Shown here one piece after another: positions 16,413 through 23,847 of a stretch of 59,922 nt of DNA. The DNA is from Thermaceae bacterium. GTDB taxonomy: Bacteria; Deinococcota; Deinococci; Deinococcales; Marinithermaceae. The DNA lies in assembly GCA_026985615.1 (NCBI GenBank), contig JALSQD010000086.1:1-59922 (forward strand), read 5' to 3'. The position numbers and the translations under genes are program-made. The notes beneath the pieces were generated by a model. It searched no databases, was not told the origin of the DNA, and saw nothing but the letters and a program-made list of their open reading frames with translations. Position 1 is the first letter of the stretch; every line of letters starts with the position of its first letter.

Positions 16413-17864
16413 CGGCGCGTCCTTCTGGGCCTCCCAAGCTTCCACCCAGGCGTTTTCGGGGCCGCGCAGCCTGAGGGTGACGGCCCCCTCGCCCACCTCC
16501 ACCCCTAGCTCGGTGACCCGGCCGCTGCGGGCGCGCTCGAGGTGTTCGGCCAGGCGCAGCATCGTCGCCAGCTGGACGAGCCGCTCGTCGCCCTCTGCGC
16601 CGAGCAAGGACGCGTAGGCGCCTGCGCGCGGCTTTCCCTTGCGGTGGTAGCGCACCAGCAGGGCAAGCATGGCCTGTTCGGCGTGGCTCCAGCCGGCAAG
16701 GGTGTGGTGCTCGACCAGGTAGGCGCCGTGCTTATGATGGTCGTAGAAGTCCACCGCCAGGCCGATGTCGTGGAGCCGTGCGGCCGCGTCCAGCAGGCGG
16801 GCGTCCTCCGGGCCCAGGCGGTGCAGCGGCGCGAGGCCCTCGAAGAGGCGGCGGGCCAGCTGTCGTACACTCTGGACATGGAGTCGCGGTGTGGGAAAGC
16901 GGGCCTCGAGGCTGGCGAGGTGCAGCTCTCGCACGTCCTCGGGCAGGTGGGGCGCGGGCAGAAAGTGGCGGAAGAAGGCCCCCTCGCGCACGCCGAAGCC
17001 CGAGATCCACAGCGACTCGCGGCCGCTTTCTTCGAGCAGCGTGAGGTAGACCAGCGCTCCGGCGAGGATGACGTCGGCCCGGTCGGCGGAGAGGCCGGGC
17101 ACGCGCCGGCGCTGGGCGACGGTGAGCCCTTGCAGCCGCCCCACCAGCTCGGCCAGGTCGCTTGTGGCGAGGCGGTAACCGTGGAGCTGCTCCAGCGGGT
17201 AGCGCCGGTGACGCTGTACCGCCCGCGCCAGGTTACGCACCGTGCCGCCCATGGCCATGAGGGGTGCGCCGTCTGCGGCCATCGCCGCGATCGCTTCGGC
17301 CAGCTCGGCGCGGGCGAAGCGGCGCAGCGCCCTGAGCTCGCGGGTCCTCGGTGGGTCGTGGGCGAAGAAGCGTTCGGTCAGCCGCACCGCCCCCAGCGGG
17401 TAGGCCCGTCCTTCCCGCCAGCGGCGCGCGCGCATCCGGCTCACCTGGGCGCTGCCGCCACCCAGGTCCATGACCCAGGCCTCCTCCAGGTTGAAGCCCC
17501 CGGCCACGGCCAGGGTGCCGTAGACCGCCTCTTCCTCGCCCGAGAGCACGCGCAGGGGTACGCCCAGCAACCGGGCCGGCTCGAGCAGTTCGGCCTGGTT
17601 CTCGGCCGAGCGAACCGCGCTGGTGGCGAAGGCGTCAAGGCGCTCGAGCCTAGTGGCGGTGGCGTAATCCTTGACCGCCGCCAGGAAGGCCAGCGCCCGC
17701 TGCAGCGCCGCAGGGGTAAGGCGGCCGCTGGTGGAAAGGCCCTCGCCCAGACGCACGGGCTCGCGCATCTCGTCGACGAGCCGGTAGTGCCGTCCGGGCT
17801 CGTAGGCGTAGACCACCAGCCGGGCGGTTCCCGAACCCACGTCCATGATCCCCACGCGTTCCAC
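16365..17864 (-). CDS. exopolyphosphatase/GppA-type phosphatase with HD domain
   Basis: 499 aa. The N-terminal 300 residues are an actin-like Ppx/GppA domain: IMDVGSGTARLVVY, FATSAVRSAEN, VLSGEEEAVYGTLAV, MDLGGGSAQV and AMGGTVRNLA. The C-terminal 190 residues carry an HD-type domain (AARLHDIGLAVDFYDHHKHG), as in long Ppx/GppA proteins. It should degrade polyphosphate or pppGpp; which one cannot be told. The start is GTG with TAGGCT (17870-17875) 5 nt upstream, and the gene is divergent from ppk, pairing synthesis and breakdown of polyphosphate. The 3' end overlaps the SixA-like gene. Confidence 0.88.
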   Translation of the reverse strand: MERVGIMDVGSGTARLVVYAYEPGRHYRLVDEMREPVRLGEGLSTSGRLTPAALQRALAFLAAVKDYATATRLERLDAFATSAVRSAENQAELLEPARLLGVPLRVLSGEEEAVYGTLAVAGGFNLEEAWVMDLGGGSAQVSRMRARRWREGRAYPLGAVRLTERFFAHDPPRTRELRALRRFARAELAEAIAAMAADGAPLMAMGGTVRNLARAVQRHRRYPLEQLHGYRLATSDLAELVGRLQGLTVAQRRRVPGLSADRADVILAGALVYLTLLEESGRESLWISGFGVREGAFFRHFLPAPHLPEDVRELHLASLEARFPTPRLHVQSVRQLARRLFEGLAPLHRLGPEDARLLDAAARLHDIGLAVDFYDHHKHGAYLVEHHTLAGWSHAEQAMLALLVRYHRKGKPRAGAYASLLGAEGDERLVQLATMLRLAEHLERARSGRVTELGVEVGEGAVTLRLRGPENAWVEAWEAQKDAPLFARAFGRRLVVRTE

Positions 17865-17895
17865 GCCTCAGCCTACCGCGGCCGGGGAGGGCGTC

Positions 17896-19749
17896 GTGCG
17901 GCTTAGCCGCGAGCGCTCCTGGTTTCGTTTCAACCGCCGGGTGCTGGCGACGGCGCAACGGCCCGACGTGCCCTTGCTCGAGCGCCTGCGTTACCTGGGG
18001 ATCTTCGCAGCCAACACCGACGAGTTCTTTTCGGCGCGTATCTATCGGCTCTTTCAGGAGGCGCGCGCCGCCCACAGGCTGCCGCGCGGTTACCGCGAGC
18101 TTCTGGGCGAGGTGCAGCAGGCCTCGGCCGAGGCGGTCCGTCTCTTTGCCGAACTGCGCTCCGAGCTGGCCCGTGCGGGGGTGCGGTTGTTGCGGCCCAA
18201 AGAGTTGAGCGCCACCGAGCAGCGCTACTTCGGCGCCTACCTGGCCGAGGTGGTGGCGCCCGAGACCGACCTGCTCGACGCGGCCGCGATCGGCGACCTT
18301 TCCTCGCAGGCGCTCTACTTTGCCGCGGGCCGGCGCAACCTGCGCTATCTGCTGCGCCAGCCCGCGCGTCGCCGCTTCCTCGAGGTACCGGGTCGGCCGG
18401 GCGCGTTCGTGCGCCTGGGTGAGCTGATCCGCTGGCGCAGCGACCTCTTCTTGCCACGGCCGATGCCGATGTACGAGTTGCGGCTCACCCGCATTGCCCA
18501 GCTGGAGGCCGAGCGGCTCGACTGGGAGGAACTGCCGTTGGCGCTGGAAGGCCGGCTCGACGGCCACCCCAGTCGCCTGGAGGTGGAGCAGGGCTTTCCC
18601 TGGCGGGCGGCGATCGCACGCAGTCTCGAGCTTCGCGACGAGGAGGTCTTCGAGCTGCCGGCGCCGCTGGACTTGCGGGCACTCTTCGAGCTGGCCGATC
18701 TCGAGCGGCCCGACCTGCGCTGGCCGCCGCTGCGCCTGCGCCGGCGTCGGGATTTCGCCGCCGCGCCCCTGGACTACCTGCGCGAGCGCGACCTGCTCCT
18801 CTACCACCCGCTCGACGACTACGGGCAGTTGGTGGCCTTCGTCCAAGCGGCCGCGCGCGATGCCGGGGTGGCGCGCATCGCTGCCACGCTCTACCGGGTG
18901 GGGGAGCACAACCCCATCATGGAGGCGCTCATGGAGGCGGCGGAGCGGGGCAAGCGGGTGGAGGTGCTGCTCGAAGGGCGGGCTCGCTTCGACGAGCTGG
19001 TCAACTTCTACTGGCGCCTCCAGCTGGAGGGGCGGGGGGTGCGCGTCCTCGACTACCCGCGCGGTAAGAAGGTGCACGCCAAGCTCCTTCTGGCCGAGGG
19101 GCCCCGAGGGCGCTGGCTGCACCTGGGCACCGGCAACTACAATCCTGCTAACGCCCGCGTCTACACCGACCTCTCGTACCTCACCACCCGCCCCGAGCTC
19201 ACCGCCGACGCCGCGAACTTCTTTGCCGCGCTGGCGCAGGGGCGCGAGCCCGAGCCGGCCCGGCTCTGGTCGGGGCCGCGGGCGCGCGAGGGGTTGCTCG
19301 AGCGCATCCGCGCCGCCGCGCGGGCCCGGGGAGAGGTCATCGTCAAGGTCAACCACCTCACCGACGTGCGCCTGTTACGGGCGCTCGAGCGCGCGGCCGA
19401 CGCGGGCGCGCGGGTGCGCCTAATCGTGCGCTCCACCCTTACCCGCAACCACCCGCGTTTCCAGGCGGTGAGTCTGGTGGGGCGTTTTCTCGAGCATGCA
19501 CGGGTGGCCGCCTTCAAGACCGGGGCGGGCTGGGAGGTTTGGGCCTCGAGCGCCGACTGGATGGAGCGCAACTTCGACCGGAGGCTCGAGCTCTTCTTTC
19601 CCGTGCAGGGAGAACGCGACCGTGCCCGGGTATTGCGCGGGCTGCGGCGGCAGCTGGCCGACGACGTCAACGCCTTCGTGCTGCTTCCGGATGGCTGCGA
19701 CCGCCCGCGCTGGGGCGGACGGCGCGACGCCCAGGCGCTGGGGTTGTAA
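17896..19749 (+). CDS. ppk: polyphosphate kinase 1
   Basis: 617 aa from GTG 17896, preceded by GGGGAGGG with 4-nt spacing; an ATG at 17845 is in frame but lies inside the ppx promoter/start region and lacks such a site. The N domain opens SRERSWFRFNRRVLA and contains NTDEFFSARIYRL. The catalytic His (about residue 394) is in KKVHAKLLL, with LHLGTGNYNP and VYTDLSYLT following. It reversibly transfers the ATP gamma-phosphate to polyphosphate. At 617 residues it is shorter than the about 690-residue E. coli enzyme. The neighbourhood ties phosphate uptake to polyphosphate storage. Confidence 0.93.
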   Translation: MRLSRERSWFRFNRRVLATAQRPDVPLLERLRYLGIFAANTDEFFSARIYRLFQEARAAHRLPRGYRELLGEVQQASAEAVRLFAELRSELARAGVRLLRPKELSATEQRYFGAYLAEVVAPETDLLDAAAIGDLSSQALYFAAGRRNLRYLLRQPARRRFLEVPGRPGAFVRLGELIRWRSDLFLPRPMPMYELRLTRIAQLEAERLDWEELPLALEGRLDGHPSRLEVEQGFPWRAAIARSLELRDEEVFELPAPLDLRALFELADLERPDLRWPPLRLRRRRDFAAAPLDYLRERDLLLYHPLDDYGQLVAFVQAAARDAGVARIAATLYRVGEHNPIMEALMEAAERGKRVEVLLEGRARFDELVNFYWRLQLEGRGVRVLDYPRGKKVHAKLLLAEGPRGRWLHLGTGNYNPANARVYTDLSYLTTRPELTADAANFFAALAQGREPEPARLWSGPRAREGLLERIRAAARARGEVIVKVNHLTDVRLLRALERAADAGARVRLIVRSTLTRNHPRFQAVSLVGRFLEHARVAAFKTGAGWEVWASSADWMERNFDRRLELFFPVQGERDRARVLRGLRRQLADDVNAFVLLPDGCDRPRWGGRRDAQALGL

Positions 19750-19782
19750 ACCTCGTGGGGCAGGGCTGTTAGGATCGTAGGG

Positions 19783-21972
19783 ATGCGCGGAGCCCATATC
19801 CTGGCCGTGCTGGCCGCGACCCTGGCCGCCGTGGGCCTGGCTCTGGACTGGGTCGGGGGGCCGGCGCTGGCCGTGCTCGCCGTCTTCGTCCTCGGCATCG
19901 CCTGGGGCCGGGCCGCAGCGCTGGTCGCGACTGTGGTCCTCGTCGCTCTACCCGTGCTCGCCGGCGCGGTGGGCTCGCTGGCCGTGTGGGCCCTCTGCGC
20001 CCTGGCCCTGCTGTTGGCGGCGGGCATGGGCCTGGAGATCGGCGAGCGACTGCGTAAGATCGAGCTGCGTCAGCGGCGCCTGCGCAGCAACATGCGGGCC
20101 GTAATGCGGGCGGCGCAACGGGCCACGCGCTTCCAGGACCCAGAAGAACTGATCGCACGGGTGCCGCGGCTCTTCGAGCAGGGGCCGGCGCGGGCCACCT
20201 GCGTGATCGAGTTCGTGGGCGACGAGATCCAGGTGGTGAGCGGTGCTTGCAACCCGGTGCCCTGGAAGGAGGTCGTGCGCGAGGCGCTCCACGAGGAGCA
20301 GCCCGTCTACCAGGAGGAGGGGCCGGACCGCGCGGTTCTGGTGGTGCCGATGTGCGGCGGGCGCCTTTTCGTGCTGGAGGCGGCGGGTCCGCTCGACGAG
20401 GACGAGCGGGGTCTGGTGAACGCCTTCGTCGGCGTGGTCTGCCTGGTGCGCCAGAAGCTCGTCGAGAGCCGCGAGGCCGAGCAGTTCAGCCGCTTGATGA
20501 CCGCGCTTGCTTCCAGCCACAGCCTCATGGAGGCTTCCGAAAAGGTCATCCAGCTGCTGATTCCCATTCTTGGGGCCAGCTCGGGTATCGTCGCGATCTT
20601 CCGTCAGGGGCGCTTCGAGCTACTGGCGATGGCGGGAAAGATTCCGCCCGAAGAGGAGGCGCTCTTGCTTTCCGGGCTTCCGGCGGGGTGGGGGGCGATC
20701 TGGCGCAGCTACATCCAGCGTTCCCCGCTCTTCATCGAGGACTACGGCCGTTTCGACCTGCGCGTCGAGGAGGTCTACCAGGCCGGGATCCGCTCGCTCG
20801 TCTTCGTGCCCGTCTCGGGGGAGCGCCGCGCCCGCATCGTGTTGGTGATGCAGGACGAGCGGGTGCGCACCTGGTCGGAAGAGGACCGCAACGTGCTGGC
20901 GCTGGTGGCCCGGGGGCTGGGCCTGATGGCCGAGCAGTTCCTGGTGCGCGAGCGCATGGACGCGCTCTTGCGGCTCGAGCGCGAGGTGCTGGGCTCCTTC
21001 ATCGATGAGGCCTACGAGACGTTGATGCGCTACGCGGTGCGGCTGGTGCCCGGGGCCGAGGCCGGCAGCCTGCTCGTGCGCGCCGACGACAGCCGCTTCG
21101 TCTACGCCGCAGCCCTCGGCTACGACCTGGAGAGCTTGCGCAAGGTTGCCTTCTCGCTCGAAGACGTGCGCGACACCTGGTACAACACCGGCGAGGAGAA
21201 ATGGGCTCAGGGCGAGCCCCGCATCATCTCCACGATGGAGCAGGACATCGCCACGATGAGCTACAAGACCGCGCCCGTTGAGGTGATTGACCAGGCCGGG
21301 CGCGTGCGCGAGATCAAAGCCAACCTCTGCCTGCCCATCGTCTACCAGGGCGAAGTGCTGGCGGTGATGAACCTCGACTCCTTTTCCGACCCTGAGGCCT
21401 TTGACGACGAATCGGTCGAGGCAACGCGCATCTTCGCTCAGCAGACCGCTCTTTTGCTGCACGAGCAACATTACCGCAAGCTGCTCGAGCGCGCGGCCCA
21501 CACCGATCCGCTCACCGGTCTGCCCAACCGCCGCGCCTTCGACGAGGACTTCGGCTCCCTGTGGAAGAGCGCCCAGCGCTACGGTTACCCGCTGGCCCTG
21601 CTCGTGATGGACCTTAGCGGCTTCAAGCAGATCAACGACCGCTTCGGCCACGCCGCCGGCGACCAAGTGCTGCAGGAGGTGGCGAAGATCCTGAGCACCC
21701 ACACCCGCAACGGCGACCGCGTCTATCGCTGGGGGGGCGACGAGTTCGCCGTCTTGCTTCCGCACACCGCGCTCGCCGGCGCGGTGCGGGCGGCGCGCCG
21801 CTTCGCGGCCGCCATCGAGCGGGTCTGCTTGGAAGATCACTGCGTGCACGCCAGCATCGGGGCGGCTTCGTTCCCGGAGGACGCGCAGAAGCCCGAAGAG
21901 TTGCTCAAGCTGGCCGACTCGCGGATGTACCAGGCCAAGGCGGCGGGGCTCATGGTGGAGCCGCGCGAGTAG
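19783..21972 (+). CDS. membrane-anchored diguanylate cyclase with GAF domains
   Basis: 729 aa. Three to four hydrophobic segments fill residues 1-90. Next come three GAF-like regions (about 110-225, 230-385 and 400-555), the last with NLCLPIVYQGEVLAVMNLDS. The C-terminal GGDEF domain begins DPLTGLPNRRAF, and its active-site motif is RWGGDEF, so it should make cyclic di-GMP. No EAL or HD-GYP domain is attached. TAGGAT (19770-19775) lies 7 nt before the ATG, suggesting a leaderless mRNA. Confidence 0.92.
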   Translation: MRGAHILAVLAATLAAVGLALDWVGGPALAVLAVFVLGIAWGRAAALVATVVLVALPVLAGAVGSLAVWALCALALLLAAGMGLEIGERLRKIELRQRRLRSNMRAVMRAAQRATRFQDPEELIARVPRLFEQGPARATCVIEFVGDEIQVVSGACNPVPWKEVVREALHEEQPVYQEEGPDRAVLVVPMCGGRLFVLEAAGPLDEDERGLVNAFVGVVCLVRQKLVESREAEQFSRLMTALASSHSLMEASEKVIQLLIPILGASSGIVAIFRQGRFELLAMAGKIPPEEEALLLSGLPAGWGAIWRSYIQRSPLFIEDYGRFDLRVEEVYQAGIRSLVFVPVSGERRARIVLVMQDERVRTWSEEDRNVLALVARGLGLMAEQFLVRERMDALLRLEREVLGSFIDEAYETLMRYAVRLVPGAEAGSLLVRADDSRFVYAAALGYDLESLRKVAFSLEDVRDTWYNTGEEKWAQGEPRIISTMEQDIATMSYKTAPVEVIDQAGRVREIKANLCLPIVYQGEVLAVMNLDSFSDPEAFDDESVEATRIFAQQTALLLHEQHYRKLLERAAHTDPLTGLPNRRAFDEDFGSLWKSAQRYGYPLALLVMDLSGFKQINDRFGHAAGDQVLQEVAKILSTHTRNGDRVYRWGGDEFAVLLPHTALAGAVRAARRFAAAIERVCLEDHCVHASIGAASFPEDAQKPEELLKLADSRMYQAKAAGLMVEPRE

Positions 21973-21973
21973 G

Positions 21974-22648
21974 CTAACCGCGGTCTTCTACCTGGACGAG
22001 CCGCCCGTCGCGCAGGTGGAGCACCCGTGCGGCGCGCGCGGCCACCTGCAGGTCGTGGGTCACCAGCACCAGCCGGCGCTCGCCGGCGGCGTGTTCCAAA
22101 AGAAGGTCGAGCACTTTGGCCCCGGCGGCGCTGTCGAGGTTGCCGGTGGGTTCGTCGGCAAAGAGGACCGCCGGTTCCAGCGCCAGGGCGCGAGCGATGG
22201 CCACCCGCTGCTGCTCGCCGCCGGAGAGCTGGTTGGGGCGGTGGTCGGCGCGGCCGGCGAGCCCCACCCGCTCCAGCAGCTCCCGCGCTCGCCGGTTGCG
22301 TTCGGCGCGGGCCACGCCCGCCAACAGCAGCGGAAAGGCCACGTTCTCGAGCGCAGTGAGCGTGGGCAGCAGGTTCCAGCTTTGGAAGACGAAGCCCGCG
22401 TTCTTGAGGCGCACGCTGGCGCGCTCGTCCTCGCCCAGGTCGTCTATGCGCATCCCGGCCAGCTCGACCGTGCCGGCGGTGGGCCGGTCGAAGCCGGCCA
22501 GCAGGTTGAGCAGCGTGGTCTTGCCGGAGCCGCTGGGCCCCACCACCGCGGTCACGCCCGGCGGGAAGTCGTAGCTAAAGTCGTCGAGCGCGGTAATCTC
22601 CACCTCGCCCTGGCGGTAGCGCTTGGTCAGCCCCTCGGCCCGAAGCAT
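21974..22648 (-). CDS. ABC transporter ATP-binding protein (MacB/LolD type)
   Basis: 224 aa, single ATPase domain. Walker A GPSGSGKTTLLN, Q-loop FVFQSWNLLPTLTALENV, signature LSGGEQQRVAIARAL, Walker B VLFADEPTGNLD and switch His in LVTHD are all present; the NLLPTLT segment is typical of the LolD/MacB/FtsE group. It partners the permease encoded directly upstream (overlapping stop and start). Substrate unknown; members move lipoproteins, peptides or drugs away from the membrane. Confidence 0.9.
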   Translation of the reverse strand: MLRAEGLTKRYRQGEVEITALDDFSYDFPPGVTAVVGPSGSGKTTLLNLLAGFDRPTAGTVELAGMRIDDLGEDERASVRLKNAGFVFQSWNLLPTLTALENVAFPLLLAGVARAERNRRARELLERVGLAGRADHRPNQLSGGEQQRVAIARALALEPAVLFADEPTGNLDSAAGAKVLDLLLEHAAGERRLVLVTHDLQVAARAARVLHLRDGRLVQVEDRG

Positions 22649-23787
22649 CAGATCCTCCCCAGGGCCTCGGTCACGGGGATGCGGCTGGCGTTGCGCGCCG
22701 GCAGCAGCCCGGCGACGAGGCCCAGCACCAGCGCCACCCCCATCGAGAAGAGCGCCAGCCGCGGCGTGACCGCCGAGAGCGCGAGCCCCACCGCCTGCTG
22801 GGTGTAGGTGTTGATCAGCGCCGAGCCGGCCACGCCGGCGATCACCCCGGCCACGCCACCGGCGAGCGCCAGGAAGAGGGCCTCGGAAAGGACCAGGCCA
22901 AAGATGAAGCGCCGGCGGGCGCCGATCGCGCGCATTACCCCGAACTCGCGGGTGCGTTCGTAAACGCTCATCATCACGGTGTTGGCCACCAGCAGGCCGC
23001 CCACCACCAGCGCCACCAGGCTGATGCCGAAGCGGATCAGGTCGCCGATGCGCAGCGCCCGCTCGGCGAACTTGAGGGCCTCGGTGGTGCTCTGGGCGTC
23101 GATGCCGGGGATGGCCGCCTCCAGCTTCCGGGCCACCTCCTCCACGTCGGCGGTGGGGTCGAGTTGGAGCAGGAAGACGCCGTAGTTCTTGGTGCCGAGC
23201 ACCTCCTGCAGCGTCTTCATGGGCACGAAGATGAAGCTGTCGACCATGCTGCCCGCGGGCTCGAGCACCCCCACCACCGGCACGGTCACCTCGCGGCTGA
23301 GGCGCAGCGGCTTGCCCAGCGTCAGGTGGTTGAGCTCGGCCTTCTTCGCCCCCACCACCGCGCCGTCGGGGTGCGGGTCGATGCGCCCCGCGGCCGCCTT
23401 GGCCGGAGGGTAGAAGTCGCGCGGGTCCGCACCCTCGGGCAGGCCGTAGAAGAGGAAGCTGGTGGCCGGGTCGAAGCCGCCGCGAAACATCACCACCGCG
23501 GGGATGATTCTCTGGATGCCCAGTGCGGGCGCGAGCGCCTCGATCTGCCCCAGCATCTCCGGCGGCAGCTCGGGCAGCGGCGGGCTGAAGGCGTCGGTAC
23601 CCTGGGCCACGACCCGGATCTGGGGCCCCATGTTGCCCATCTCGGCCGCCAGCGCCTGCCGTAGCCCCTCGCCGAACGAGAGGAAGAGCACCATCGAGGC
23701 TGTGGCCACGGCGATGCCCAGCCAGGTGAAGAGGCTGCGGGTGAGCCGCGCGGTGAGGTTGCGCCAGACCAGGACGAGGAGTTCCAC
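22648..23787 (-). CDS. ABC transporter permease (MacB/FtsX family)
   Basis: 379 aa from GTG 23787 (MELLVLVWRNL). One N-terminal membrane helix (about 20-40) is followed by a long extracytoplasmic MacB-PCD region (45-235) and three C-terminal helices with RTREFGVMRAIGARRRFIF, the FtsX-type motif. The long in-frame extension to 24822 only reads antisense alaS and is rejected. It forms a transporter with the downstream ATPase; no adaptor protein is adjacent. Confidence 0.88.
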   Translation of the reverse strand: MELLVLVWRNLTARLTRSLFTWLGIAVATASMVLFLSFGEGLRQALAAEMGNMGPQIRVVAQGTDAFSPPLPELPPEMLGQIEALAPALGIQRIIPAVVMFRGGFDPATSFLFYGLPEGADPRDFYPPAKAAAGRIDPHPDGAVVGAKKAELNHLTLGKPLRLSREVTVPVVGVLEPAGSMVDSFIFVPMKTLQEVLGTKNYGVFLLQLDPTADVEEVARKLEAAIPGIDAQSTTEALKFAERALRIGDLIRFGISLVALVVGGLLVANTVMMSVYERTREFGVMRAIGARRRFIFGLVLSEALFLALAGGVAGVIAGVAGSALINTYTQQAVGLALSAVTPRLALFSMGVALVLGLVAGLLPARNASRIPVTEALGRI

Positions 23788-23834
23788 GCTTGCGAGTCTA
23801 GCTCCGCAGCGGGTGAATAAAAGTAGAGCGCGGT

Positions 23835-23847
23835 ATAATCCCGCTTG
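23835..23847 (+). promoter_or_regulatory. alaS -10 box, leaderless start
   Basis: A perfect TATAAT lies 8 nt before the alaS ATG, so transcription should begin at or next to the start codon. No Shine-Dalgarno sequence is present. Confidence 0.7.
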
